Positions 35,384 through 44,599 of a stretch of 64,000 nt of DNA are shown piece after piece. Below the pieces are notes generated by a model. The model saw only the letters and a program-made list of their open reading frames with translations. It searched no databases and had not been told where the DNA came from. This stretch comes from an uncultured Alphaproteobacteria bacterium (GTDB taxonomy: Bacteria > Pseudomonadota > Alphaproteobacteria > HIMB59). Location of the stretch: positions 124,001 through 188,000 of the forward strand of contig CACKFO010000001.1 of NCBI GenBank assembly GCA_902599405.1, in the 5' to 3' direction. Each line of letters begins with the position of its first letter. The stretch's first letter is position 1. The translations under genes and the position numbers were made by a program.

Positions 35384-37009
35384 TCATTTTAAAGAATATC
35401 CAAAAAAATCATTGTTTTTCAATTTAATGTCTTTTTTTGCCCAATATTCCCTTTGCATAAGGACGGCATCAAGAAATTCTGCTTTATGATGAGAAAACTC
35501 TTTCTTATCAATAGATCTTTTATGAACGCCTTCTTTAACTTGACGTGTACTAGCCGTTTGAGAAAAAAATTCATCTCTCTTATTCTCATCATATTTTGCT
35601 TTTATTCCGAGAAATTTATAAATTTTTTCCTGATAATACAAATAATTTGAGACAAGTTCCTCATATTTTACATCCAAGACATTTTTCTTTTCCTCCATGT
35701 GCTCATCCCAGAACAAATTAATAGCTTCAAAATTTGCAAGAAATACACCAATATTAAAAAAACTGACGCTATAGGGAACATTCAAAACATAACGTTGTTT
35801 ATATAGAGAGATCGCAGTGTCCCAAGGGTTTCTGAAAACTCGAATTATTTTTGATCTTGGTAATAGCTTTTGAATTAATCCTACATACAAAAAATTCTCG
35901 GGCATTTTATCGACTATATATTCATAATCACCTCTTAAGTATGAGGTTCTTCTTATATACTTTGATATGAATTTATGATTTAGCTCATTAAGACTTTGTT
36001 CTTTAGATAATATATTTCTTTCAATTATATCTTTGCCACTTTTTAATTCTCCACCTGAAAATACTTTATCATTTGCTGTAACTATTGATTCTATTAATGT
36101 AGTTCCGGATCTAGGAGATCCAACAATAAAAAAGTTTTTTTCTCCATGCTCTCTATATCTTTCGTCAAAAGATTTATATTTTTTTTGATATAGCTCCATT
36201 GTTTTTACTATTCTTTCTTGGTATTGATGAGAATTATATCTGCTAGTGTTGAAAATCTCTTTATTCCCAAAATCAAAATACTCCTCAGACTTTTTTCTAT
36301 CCTTCGATTGATAATACATAGCTAAACCAAAATATAGAGGTGTAACATAATTAAATCTTTCAATTTTATTTTTATATTTGCCCTCGTTAGTCAATAAATA
36401 TTCTTCTGCAATTTCAACAATTCTTTCGTTAACTAATTTCGGGTTAATGTTGCACAGTAAGAAAAAAATATTTTCATTAAATCTATCCTCTAAAATTTCA
36501 TTAAATAAGAATATTGTTTCATCATCTTTTTTCAAAGCCCCATTTATTTCTGAAATCAAAAGGAATACATTGACATATTTGTTAAAAGATTCATTGCCAA
36601 TTTTTTTTACAACTTCTAGCGCTGATGAAATCATTTCTTTTGCTTTTTTAAAGTCTCTCTTTTTTAAAAAAATTTCAGCCAAAGATGTCCTTACATTTGG
36701 ATTCTCATTAAGTTTGTATGCAATTTCCAAATTTGAAATAGACTCATCATATTCTTCAATTTGCGATAATGCGTATCCCATGTTATTAAAATAGTCAAAA
36801 TCTCTTGAGTCTTTATTTTTATCATAACCTCTCTTGAGCACTTCAATTACTTTTTCGAAATTTCCTATTTGAATATATGTATAAGCTAGTAATTTTATGG
36901 CATCTAAGTTATTAACATTGTTTTTATAAAATAATTTTGCATCTTGTAATGCTCTATGAGTATCTCCACTCTCAATAAGATTTAGCACATTTGAAATTTC
37001 ATTTTTCAT
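35384..37009 (-). CDS. TPR-sulfotransferase fusion protein
   Basis: The 541-residue protein has a TPR-like N-terminal half (about 1-270; for example YFNNMGYALSQIEEYDESI and PNVRTSLAEIFLKKRDFKKA) and a sulfotransferase domain from about residue 285. The PAPS-binding loop is FIVGSPRSGTTLIES (near 293) and the 3'-phosphate motif is IRVFRNPWDTAISLYKQ. ILDVKYEELVSN matches the C-terminal part of the family. Substrates of such bacterial enzymes are surface sugars, peptides or lipids; unknown here. It is head-to-head with a related gene on the plus strand. Confidence 0.9.
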   Translation of the reverse strand: MKNEISNVLNLIESGDTHRALQDAKLFYKNNVNNLDAIKLLAYTYIQIGNFEKVIEVLKRGYDKNKDSRDFDYFNNMGYALSQIEEYDESISNLEIAYKLNENPNVRTSLAEIFLKKRDFKKAKEMISSALEVVKKIGNESFNKYVNVFLLISEINGALKKDDETIFLFNEILEDRFNENIFFLLCNINPKLVNERIVEIAEEYLLTNEGKYKNKIERFNYVTPLYFGLAMYYQSKDRKKSEEYFDFGNKEIFNTSRYNSHQYQERIVKTMELYQKKYKSFDERYREHGEKNFFIVGSPRSGTTLIESIVTANDKVFSGGELKSGKDIIERNILSKEQSLNELNHKFISKYIRRTSYLRGDYEYIVDKMPENFLYVGLIQKLLPRSKIIRVFRNPWDTAISLYKQRYVLNVPYSVSFFNIGVFLANFEAINLFWDEHMEEKKNVLDVKYEELVSNYLYYQEKIYKFLGIKAKYDENKRDEFFSQTASTRQVKEGVHKRSIDKKEFSHHKAEFLDAVLMQREYWAKKDIKLKNNDFFGYSLK

Positions 37010-37038
37010 TGGATCAATATAGTATGTAAAATGTAATT

Positions 37039-37995
37039 ATGTCAGTTTTAACTAATATTAAATACCAATACAATTTAAGAATACTTGAAGACTTTCTTTC
37101 AACAAATAGCTATTCCGAGTTTTTTGATCATTTAGAAAAAATTAAAAGTAATCACACTCTCTACCTCCGACTATTACTTAACCTAGGCAATTCAGCCATT
37201 TTGAATAATACAAGCGATATTTTTAAATCAAAAATTATTTGGTTAAGCTCATTTATGAAGGAGGACACTATTTATATTTCTAATTTTTTGAACTTTTATA
37301 ACAAGAATTTAGAGACAAATTTCAGTGATATTTTTCAATATGAAGAAAAATTGATTACGATACTTAATAATTTTTCAGTTATTGAAAAGATTAATTTTTC
37401 TGATTTTGTTGAAAAGTCATATGTTTATCAATATTTAATATTGCATGAAAATACTAATCCAATTAAATTTCTAAAAAATCATTTTCCTTTTTTTTCAACT
37501 AAAAATAATTTTAATTTTAGTAAAAACACTCTTACAAATTCTTTCATTTATATTGTTGAAAATCCTTATGTCGTTTACCAAAAATTAAAAAATTCATCTA
37601 ATGATGATAAATCTTTAGCACAAAATATTTTTTTGAATTTGGATAATCATAGTTCATTCTTAAAAATCGATAATGCAAATGTTGAAATTAACAAACAAGG
37701 GTGGCATACCCACACATCGAGTTGGATTGACCCAAATGTTATAAATTCATTAAATGGAAAGATCATTCTTAAAAAAGATATAATATCAAATACCTTTGAA
37801 GTTTTAAGTTCTATAATACTTCATTTTATACAGTCAGGAGCAAACATAAAAATGGACTACAATTTAATTAAAGACTTTATAGATAAGAACCCTCCAGATA
37901 ATAATCCGATTGAAATTGATGTTTCACAAAAAGAAAAAAAATTCATAGAAAAATATATAGAAAATATATTTAATAAATTTAATTTTAATGGTTAG
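37039..37995 (+). CDS. Divergent sulfotransferase-like protein without a P-loop
   Basis: The 318-residue protein resembles the C-terminal half of sulfotransferases: IYIVENPYVVYQKLKN corresponds to the VxRNPxDxxxS motif with the Arg replaced by Glu, and GWHTHTSSWIDPNVINSLNG matches the family's later SW-x-D segment. No P-loop is visible in the N-terminal half. It may be an inactive or repurposed copy. It starts 29 bases from the divergent TPR-sulfotransferase and precedes the YggS gene by eight bases. Identification rests on motif similarity only. Confidence 0.5.
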   Translation: MSVLTNIKYQYNLRILEDFLSTNSYSEFFDHLEKIKSNHTLYLRLLLNLGNSAILNNTSDIFKSKIIWLSSFMKEDTIYISNFLNFYNKNLETNFSDIFQYEEKLITILNNFSVIEKINFSDFVEKSYVYQYLILHENTNPIKFLKNHFPFFSTKNNFNFSKNTLTNSFIYIVENPYVVYQKLKNSSNDDKSLAQNIFLNLDNHSSFLKIDNANVEINKQGWHTHTSSWIDPNVINSLNGKIILKKDIISNTFEVLSSIILHFIQSGANIKMDYNLIKDFIDKNPPDNNPIEIDVSQKEKKFIEKYIENIFNKFNFNG

Positions 37996-38003
37996 TTAAT
38001 CAG

Positions 38004-38636
38004 TTGGAAATAAATTACGATGAACTCAATAAAGTTAGCTTCAACGTTAAAAAATATTCAAATGCATCTTTACTTTTAGTAACAAAAAATAGACCACAAA
38101 CACTTGTCAGGTCATTAATTGATAAAGGGTACTTACTATTTGGCGAAAATAGAGTCCAAGAGGCCAACGAAAAATTTCGTGATTTACAAGATCAAAATCT
38201 TAAACTTCATTTAATTGGCCCTCTTCAAACTAATAAAGTTAAATTAGCTTTATCATTATTTGATACAATACAAACTATTGATAGACCAAAATTAATTAAA
38301 GAAATATCTAAACAACTGAAATCTAACAATATCTTCAAGACAAAGAATTATTTTATACAAGTCAATGTTGGAGATGAGTCTCAAAAAGCAGGTGTTTCTA
38401 TAGATGACACTTTAGAGTTATATGATTATGCAATATCTGAAAACCTTAATATATCTGGTTTAATGTGTATTCCACCATTTGAAGAAAATCCAAAAATATA
38501 TTTTCAAAAAATGATTGACTTAAGAGATAATATTAAAAAGGATTTAAAGTTAAGCATGGGTATGAGTAATGATTATGAAATTGCATTATCTTTAAAATCA
38601 GACTTAGTAAGGGTTGGTTCGAGAATATTCAAGTGA
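38004..38636 (+). CDS. YggS-family pyridoxal-phosphate homeostasis protein
   Basis: PLP homeostasis proteins bind the cofactor without acting as enzymes. The 210-residue TIM barrel has LLVTKNRP with the PLP Lys, YLLFGENRVQEANEKF, LHLIGPLQTNKVKLA, NVGDESQKAGVS and SMGMSNDYEIAL, all family hallmarks. The start is TTG. It overlaps the following lolA-like gene by four bases (GTGA). Confidence 0.93.
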   Translation: MEINYDELNKVSFNVKKYSNASLLLVTKNRPQTLVRSLIDKGYLLFGENRVQEANEKFRDLQDQNLKLHLIGPLQTNKVKLALSLFDTIQTIDRPKLIKEISKQLKSNNIFKTKNYFIQVNVGDESQKAGVSIDDTLELYDYAISENLNISGLMCIPPFEENPKIYFQKMIDLRDNIKKDLKLSMGMSNDYEIALSLKSDLVRVGSRIFK

Positions 38637-39109
38637 AAAAATTATTAATTATCTTCTTTTTACAAATTAATTTTTTACATGGGTTTGAGGTTAAATGTAA
38701 CTTTGAGGAAGTGTACGGCAATGGAGTAGTGCAACAAGGTTTTTTCTTTTTCAAAAATCAAAAATTAAGATACGAGTATTCAAATAAAAATTTATTTACT
38801 ATTATTGCAAAAAATGAAAAATTTTTTTTAATCAATCAAGCACATAAGAATAATGTATCAAAAATAAACAATAATACAGAAATCCTAGAAATGTTTATGA
38901 ACATCGCAAGAGAGTATCCAAATTTAAAAAATAAATATATCTACAATAATACACATGTAATCGTTGAAAAAAGTAGTAAAGGTTTTATTAAAAGAGTGTC
39001 AATTAACGCAGAGCAAGTTAATGTAAGCATTAATTTAATTAATTGTGTTTTTGAAGATATTCATGATAAATATTTCAATCATTTTAATTTTGTGGAAGTT
39101 AGTCGTTAG
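38633..39109 (+). CDS. LolA-like periplasmic protein
   Basis: The 158-residue protein has a signal peptide (residues 1 to about 17, cleavage near HGF) and then strand-rich sequence: GVVQQGFFFFKNQKLRYEY and LFTIIAKNEKFFLINQ, which matches the LolA pattern of QxGxFxLxRPxxLRxEY and a following ivadG strand. LolA carries lipoproteins across the periplasm. Location next to ftsK supports this, since lolA and ftsK are adjacent in many alphaproteobacteria. It is shorter and more divergent than usual. GTG start. Confidence 0.65.
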   Translation: MKKLLIIFFLQINFLHGFEVKCNFEEVYGNGVVQQGFFFFKNQKLRYEYSNKNLFTIIAKNEKFFLINQAHKNNVSKINNNTEILEMFMNIAREYPNLKNKYIYNNTHVIVEKSSKGFIKRVSINAEQVNVSINLINCVFEDIHDKYFNHFNFVEVSR

Positions 39110-39112
39110 ATC

Positions 39113-39637
39113 TTGTTAAAAATTACATGCAAAGATGAATTCTTCAATTCAATTATAAATAAATTACTACTACAAAAAAATTTGATAAATGATATTAGTA
39201 TAGATAAATTCTTTGTTATTATAGAAATCGATATTAGAGAAAATTATCTTCATTTAAATTGTAATGGTAAAAAAGAGCATCTCTCCATGCCTATGGATAT
39301 AAATTCTCTTTATAGTCAAATACAAAGAATAATATCTGATATTAAGATTTCTAAACATGAATATGATTACTATCCTTATCAAAGAGTATTATTAAAAAAA
39401 TCGAAAAAATCCCTTCTTAGTGATATACAAAATACTATCTTTTCAAACCTAATCATTTCTAATTCTGGTATCAATAAAGATAAACTTTACGGACTAATTT
39501 GGAAAAAAGATAAAGATATATCAATAAATAAATTAGATACACATCTAACAAATTTGAAGAATCAACTTAAAAAAGATCTTGGCATGAATGCTTACTTCCA
39601 ATCCCAAGATAAAACTCTTAGATTATTGATTAATTAA
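39113..39637 (+). CDS. Orphan winged-helix protein (OmpR-type C-terminus)
   Basis: The 174-residue protein has a C-terminal segment, DKLYGLIWKKDKDISINKLDTHLTNLKNQLKK, resembling the recognition helix and flanks of OmpR-type response regulators (LLxxVW...TVDVHIxxLRxKL). Upstream sequence YQRVLLKKSKKSLLSDIQ resembles their first helix. There is no receiver domain with a phosphorylatable Asp; the N-terminal 90 residues are unrecognised. It would be a DNA-binding regulator without an ordinary phosphorelay input. TTG start, three bases after the LolA-like gene. The end overlaps ftsK on the other strand by 15 bases. Confidence 0.6.
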   Translation: MLKITCKDEFFNSIINKLLLQKNLINDISIDKFFVIIEIDIRENYLHLNCNGKKEHLSMPMDINSLYSQIQRIISDIKISKHEYDYYPYQRVLLKKSKKSLLSDIQNTIFSNLIISNSGINKDKLYGLIWKKDKDISINKLDTHLTNLKNQLKKDLGMNAYFQSQDKTLRLLIN

Positions 39638-41698
39638 TATCTCTCTTTTACCTGCATGGTTTGGAGGAGATACTATTCCTCTTTGTTCTAAAGCTTCCAT
39701 AATTCTTGCTGCCTTGTTATATCCAACTTGAAAATTTCTCTGTAAGTAACTTGTAGAGGCTTTATTACTTGATTTAATCAGATCGATTGATTTACTAATC
39801 AAAGCTTCATCTTCATCGCTCAATGAGTCAAAATTTTCATCATTGTTTTTAATTATTTCATCTAGTTCATCAAGATATTGAACCTTTTGACTTTTTTTGA
39901 TTTCTTTTATTAATTTGTTAACTTCGTTATCAGAGATAAAAGCAGATTGATATCGAATTATGTTTCCACCATTTTTTGACATAAGCATGTCCCCATTTCC
40001 AAGAAGTTGTTCTGCTCCAATTTCTCCAAGCACAGTCCTGCTGTCATATTTACTTGCGACTTGAAAACTTATTCTAGAGGGAAAATTTGCTTTTATACTT
40101 CCAGTGATTATATCTACACTCGGTCTTTGTGTAGCCATGACTAAATGTATCCCACAAGCCCTTGCCATTTGTGCAAGTCTTTGAACATAATGTTCAACCT
40201 CTTTACCTGCAGTCATCATTAAATCTGCCATCTCATCAATAAAGACTACTATGTATGGTAGCTTTTCAACTGAATTTTGATTATATCCCTCAAGGCTTCT
40301 TGTATTTTCTTCATTCATTAATGAATACCTGCGTTCCATTTCTTTACAAACCCATTTAAGAGCCAAAATTGCTTTTTTAGGTTCTGTAACAACCGGAGTC
40401 AATAAATGGGCAATATCATTGTAAACACTAAGCTCCAACATTTTTGGATCAATTAGTATCAAACGTAAGTCGTCTGGTGAAAACTTATATAAAATACTTG
40501 CAAGTAATGTATTTATGAAAACCGACTTTCCTGAACCGGTTGTTCCTGCTACAAGTAAGTGAGGAGTTTTACTTAGATCAATAACTTCAATATTTCCAGA
40601 TATATCTTTGCCAATACATATAGGTATTTTAAATGAGGTATTTCTAAAATTATTATTACTTAAAAGCTCTTTTATTGTTACGGTTTCTCTTTGTTCATTA
40701 GGAACCTCTACTCCTAAGTATTGAGTTCCATAAATTTGTGCTATTCGAACAGCACCGACTCCCATACTTCTCGAAATGTCATCTGCTAAATTTATAATTG
40801 TATTAATTTTTATTCCAGCAGCTGGCAATATTTCAAAAAGTGTTACTACAGGCCCAAGTTTTACATTTATTACTTGTATATCAATATTAAAATCTTGAAA
40901 CACTTTTTCAAGTAAATTTGAATTTGCTTTAATATTTTCTTTATCAAGCTTTTTTTTATTTAAATCTTCATCTGTTTCTAAAATTTCAAGGGAGGGAGAA
41001 AAATATTTCGTTTTTTGAACTTGATTTTCTTCATCAATAAATACTTCGCTATTTTCCTCCTGTTGAAAATTTCTTGTTGAAATATTATTTACAATTGGAT
41101 CTTTTTTAATTTTGTTACTTGGTATTGAGTCACTTTTATTTTTCTTAAAAATGTCTCCTAGATTAGGTATGGATAATCTAAATAATTTAAAAAAATTTTG
41201 TGAGAAAGTATAAATTGATATTCCTATAAATGACAAAATAAAACTAATAAAACTTGTTTCGTGCAAATCAAATAAATGGTTTGCGAAAACACCCCAAGTT
41301 TCAATTGACTCAATGAAAAATATTTCAAATTTAAATTCAAATAATGCTTGGGGGATCAATATCAGGCTAACAAAAAATAATAACAATCTTATAAACAGAT
41401 ATCGCGGGTCTCTGTTAGTGAAGATAAAAATCGAATAAACAAAAAAAAATATAATGATTAAGTAGGCAAAAATTCCAAATGTATAAAAAAGAAAACTTGC
41501 ATAATATGAGCCAAGATCACCTAAAAAATTTTGTGATTGATTGCTAGTAGTTGTTAAGAATGAATTATCATTGATGCTAAATGTAAATAATGCAAGAGCT
41601 GAAAATACAGATGCTAATATAAGAAACGTACCATATATAAAATAAATTGTTTTTGAGATTTTTTCTTTTAAGACCTCAGGAATATAGTTATTCTTCAT
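39623..41698 (-). CDS. ftsK: DNA translocase FtsK
   Basis: FtsK moves DNA at the division septum and helps resolve chromosome dimers. The 691-residue protein has four hydrophobic segments in the first 175 residues, a short charged linker, and a motor domain with Walker A VAGTTGSGKSVFINTLLAS (about 383-401), LILIDPKMLELSVYND and Walker B IVVFIDEMADLMM. The end is the winged-helix gamma domain (STSYLQRNFQVGYNKAARIMEAL) that reads the KOPS sequence. The linker is much shorter than in Escherichia coli, typical of alphaproteobacteria. Confidence 0.97.
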   Translation of the reverse strand: MKNNYIPEVLKEKISKTIYFIYGTFLILASVFSALALFTFSINDNSFLTTTSNQSQNFLGDLGSYYASFLFYTFGIFAYLIIIFFFVYSIFIFTNRDPRYLFIRLLLFFVSLILIPQALFEFKFEIFFIESIETWGVFANHLFDLHETSFISFILSFIGISIYTFSQNFFKLFRLSIPNLGDIFKKNKSDSIPSNKIKKDPIVNNISTRNFQQEENSEVFIDEENQVQKTKYFSPSLEILETDEDLNKKKLDKENIKANSNLLEKVFQDFNIDIQVINVKLGPVVTLFEILPAAGIKINTIINLADDISRSMGVGAVRIAQIYGTQYLGVEVPNEQRETVTIKELLSNNNFRNTSFKIPICIGKDISGNIEVIDLSKTPHLLVAGTTGSGKSVFINTLLASILYKFSPDDLRLILIDPKMLELSVYNDIAHLLTPVVTEPKKAILALKWVCKEMERRYSLMNEENTRSLEGYNQNSVEKLPYIVVFIDEMADLMMTAGKEVEHYVQRLAQMARACGIHLVMATQRPSVDIITGSIKANFPSRISFQVASKYDSRTVLGEIGAEQLLGNGDMLMSKNGGNIIRYQSAFISDNEVNKLIKEIKKSQKVQYLDELDEIIKNNDENFDSLSDEDEALISKSIDLIKSSNKASTSYLQRNFQVGYNKAARIMEALEQRGIVSPPNHAGKREILINQ

Positions 41699-41720
41699 TT
41701 AAATAAATATATGCGTCTTA

Positions 41721-42842
41721 ATGAAAAATAAAATACATAAATATGATTTTTTAATAGTGGGTGCGGGGCTAATTGGTTCAATGGCAGCTTTAGCTTTAGC
41801 TCAAAAAAAATTTAAGGTTTTAGTTATAGATAAAAAAAATAACTTACTTAAAGATAATCGTACATTGGCTGTCAATGCCAACTCTGTTGACTTACTAAAA
41901 CAATTAGGTATTTGGAATAACTTAAAATCGAATCCAGAACCAATAGATAAAATTTGTATAAAAGACGATATTAGTAGAAAGCCCCTTATCTTTCAAAATG
42001 AGCATGAGTCAATGGGCAATGTAATTTTTAATAAAGACTTGTATGACTTAGTTAGAAAAAAACTGTTGTATTTAAAAATTTTAAAGACCAATAACAATTT
42101 TGAAGTTAATGATCTGAGTCCAAATAAAGCTTTAAACATAAATAATAAAAATTACGTATTTAAAAAAATAATAATTAGCATAGGTAAGAATATTATTTCT
42201 AACACATATCATAAAAGTCTTATTTTTGATCAACAGCATTTTTCTTACGTCGGTTTTTTTAAACATAGCAAAGACCACGATAATACAGCATATGAGTTTT
42301 TTACAAATCATGGCCCATTAGCGGTATTGCCATCACCAGCTGTAAACAAAAAAAAATCAACATTCATCTATTCATCAAAACAAAAAATAGATAAAATCAA
42401 ACTTCAAAAACTTATTAAAACAAAAGTTACAAGATCACATGGAAAATTAACTTTTGATCACTTAATACAAAAATTCCCAATCATTCCTCATCTTGTAAAA
42501 AAAAATGATAAATTTATTTATATTGGTGATAGCCTTAAGTCGATTCATCCAGTTGCCGGGCAAGGATGGAATCTTGGAGTTAAAGATATTCAAACCTTGT
42601 GTAAAATAATAGATCAATATTCCATAGACTATAAAAAGTTTAATTCGATCTATTACTCTAGAAGAATGTTTGAATCTATAATTTATTTTAGCTTTACTTC
42701 TTTATTGAATTTTTTTTATGAAAGCAATTCTGACCTAAATAATAAAATTATTAAAGCTGGATACAATGCTTTGATAAATTTTAAATTTGTAAGGGATGTT
42801 TTTATAAAGCAAGCAATGGGCAGATTTAATTTAACTGATTAG
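41721..42842 (+). CDS. UbiH/UbiF-type FAD-dependent hydroxylase
   Basis: This flavoprotein monooxygenase family hydroxylates the ubiquinone ring. The 373-residue protein has the FAD motif FLIVGAGLIGSMAALALA, then TLAVNANSVDLL (equivalent to the family's RA..L.xxS), and YIGDSLKSIHPVAGQGWNLGVKDI, the UbiH/COQ6 signature. Divergent from ftsK by 22 bases, as often seen in alphaproteobacteria. Which ring position it modifies cannot be told. Confidence 0.92.
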   Translation: MKNKIHKYDFLIVGAGLIGSMAALALAQKKFKVLVIDKKNNLLKDNRTLAVNANSVDLLKQLGIWNNLKSNPEPIDKICIKDDISRKPLIFQNEHESMGNVIFNKDLYDLVRKKLLYLKILKTNNNFEVNDLSPNKALNINNKNYVFKKIIISIGKNIISNTYHKSLIFDQQHFSYVGFFKHSKDHDNTAYEFFTNHGPLAVLPSPAVNKKKSTFIYSSKQKIDKIKLQKLIKTKVTRSHGKLTFDHLIQKFPIIPHLVKKNDKFIYIGDSLKSIHPVAGQGWNLGVKDIQTLCKIIDQYSIDYKKFNSIYYSRRMFESIIYFSFTSLLNFFYESNSDLNNKIIKAGYNALINFKFVRDVFIKQAMGRFNLTD

Positions 42843-43485
42843 GATTTTTATTACTTACAATTTGGAATGTATTTAAATCAAGAATAGAATTTATAGTATT
42901 TATTCTTGTCGAGATATTTGGTGACTCAAGTATTGCTTGTTTATCTATCTTATTAAAAGGAGCAAGCATGGCTAGAGTTGATAGTAACTGTAAATTAGAT
43001 GTTTCAGCTAGTACATCTTTATCAATGTCTAATTTTTTCATTTTGAAGAAGTTTGTGTATTTTTGAATTAATTCAGTTCTATCAACATTAGGCTCCATGT
43101 TATTTAAATCAGATAGGTAATCTTGGCAATCTATCGATGCTTGAAAATATCCTTGAGGAGTAAGATTTCTGTCATGCAGAACAAATCTACAAACACCTTC
43201 CAGATTTAAAACTAACCTGTAGTCTGGTGTCTCAATATAAGAGGTAATTTTCCCTATACAACCCATTTGAAACAACTCGTTATTATTATTTTTAGGTTGA
43301 ATTATACCAATCATTCGATGACTTTTTAGGCTATCCAAAGTCATTTTGATATATCTCTCCTCAAAAATGTTTAAGGGTAATTTCCCAAAGGGTAATAGCA
43401 AGACATTATCAAGGGGAAATATTGGTATGGAACTTGGTAGTTTATTTGAGTCGACTTCAAAAAGTTTTTTTATAGCGTCATCCAT
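42826..43485 (-). CDS. LON substrate-binding-domain protein
   Basis: The 219-residue protein is a stand-alone N-terminal LON domain: IPIFPLDNVLLLPFGKLPLNIFEERY is the family's start (FPLxxxVLFPGxxLPLxIFEPRY), followed by GIIQP, GCIGKITSYIE and DYRLVLNLEGVCRF. There is no ATPase or protease part. It overlaps the thioredoxin/TPR gene by one base, the usual alphaproteobacterial pair, which suggests a role in protein quality control. The end overlaps the ubiquinone-hydroxylase gene by 17 bases. Confidence 0.92.
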   Translation of the reverse strand: MDDAIKKLFEVDSNKLPSSIPIFPLDNVLLLPFGKLPLNIFEERYIKMTLDSLKSHRMIGIIQPKNNNNELFQMGCIGKITSYIETPDYRLVLNLEGVCRFVLHDRNLTPQGYFQASIDCQDYLSDLNNMEPNVDRTELIQKYTNFFKMKKLDIDKDVLAETSNLQLLSTLAMLAPFNKIDKQAILESPNISTRINTINSILDLNTFQIVSNKNPNQLN

Positions 43486-44354
43486 TATTTAAACATCATA
43501 CTCGATAATTTTTTTCGAGCTACAATAACATTTGGATCATTAAAACCTAGAAGATCAAAAAATTCCAATAGTTTTTTCTTCGCAGCCTCTTCATTCCAAG
43601 AGGGATTTTGCTCAAACAGTTTTAAAAGTTCATTAAAACCTTTTTCTGTTTCGTTGGATGAAAGGTAATTATTTGCGAGTTTAAAACGTAATTCCATATC
43701 TTCAGGATTTGAATTGACTTCATCAATTAATTTTTCATCAAATCCTCCACCATTATCTTTGTTGGTGGTATCCAACAGCCTCTTTATTTTTAAAATTTCT
43801 TGATGTTTTATAATTTCTTCATCAAGAGAGTCTAATATTTCATTTGCATCATCAAAACGTTTAAGTTGAATCATACATCTCAACATACCAGATATAATTT
43901 TCGGGTTTCCGGGATCCATTCCCACAAGACTTTCAAAAAGTCTCAAGGATTCCTCAAACTTTTGATCACCAAATAATTGATCTGCCTCGCTAATCAGCTT
44001 TGGAATCTCATTTCCTGGTGTTGCTTCTATCATTTTATTTACCATCTCATCAATTTTAGTTTCTGGTTGCGCACCTTGAAAAGCATCTATTGGTTTACCA
44101 CCAACAAAACCATAAACTGTGGGTATAGATTGTATGTTTAATTGTGATGCAATACCTTGGTTTTCATCTACATTAACTTTTGCAAGAATTATTTTACCAT
44201 TCTTTTTATTTACAACTTTTTCTAAAATAGGAGTTAATTGTTTACATGGTCCACACCAAGGTGCCCAAAAATCAACAATAACTGGCGTGGTTTTTGATTT
44301 TTCCACTACTTCTTCTAAAAATTGATCTTGGTTTATATCGATTACAAAACTCAT
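43485..44354 (-). CDS. Thioredoxin-TPR protein (CnoX/YbbN type)
   Basis: The 289-residue protein has a thioredoxin domain (residues 1-108) with WAPWCGPCKQL, Cys34 and Cys37, and a C-terminal helical TPR region (about 118-289). CnoX/YbbN proteins are chaperedoxins that protect proteins during oxidative stress and pass them to DnaK or GroEL. The WCGPC is redox-active, unlike the SxxC of the E. coli protein. First gene of the pair with the LON-domain protein. Confidence 0.92.
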   Translation of the reverse strand: MSFVIDINQDQFLEEVVEKSKTTPVIVDFWAPWCGPCKQLTPILEKVVNKKNGKIILAKVNVDENQGIASQLNIQSIPTVYGFVGGKPIDAFQGAQPETKIDEMVNKMIEATPGNEIPKLISEADQLFGDQKFEESLRLFESLVGMDPGNPKIISGMLRCMIQLKRFDDANEILDSLDEEIIKHQEILKIKRLLDTTNKDNGGGFDEKLIDEVNSNPEDMELRFKLANNYLSSNETEKGFNELLKLFEQNPSWNEEAAKKKLLEFFDLLGFNDPNVIVARKKLSSMMFK

Positions 44355-44407
44355 AATATTTAAATAGTAATATAAGCAACATTTACAAGATATATTTTTT
44401 ATTTACC

Positions 44408-44436
44408 TTGATAGCTGTAAAAAGGAAGTTTATAAA
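44408..44436 (+). promoter_or_regulatory. Sigma-70 promoter of tRNA-Gly
   Basis: TTGATA at 44408-44413 and TATAAA at 44431-44436 are separated by exactly 17 bases. Predicted start near 44443, some 12 bases before the tRNA. This is the best housekeeping promoter in the window by sequence. Confidence 0.75.
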
Positions 44437-44454
44437 ATACTTTCTCTTAAATCT

Positions 44455-44529
44455 GCGGGCGTAGCTCAGGGGTAGAGCGCAACCTTGCCAAGGTTGAAGT
44501 CGAGGGTTCGAATCCCTTCGCCCGCTCCA
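44455..44529 (+). tRNA. tRNA-Gly (anticodon GCC)
   Basis: The acceptor stem GCGGGCG (44455-44461) pairs with CGCCCGC (44519-44525), followed by T and an encoded CCA. The D arm has GTAGCTCAGGGGTAGAGC, the anticodon loop is TTGCCAA within a CAACC/GGTTG stem, and the T loop is GGGTTCGAATCCC. All parts fold normally. A sigma-70 promoter precedes it. The surface-glycan gene group begins right after its 3' end. Confidence 0.98.
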
Positions 44530-44599
44530 ATTAAGCAATTTGAAAAAAAGATAATTATTAGATAAAAGATTTAATGATGTTGTTGATTCAAATTTTAGA

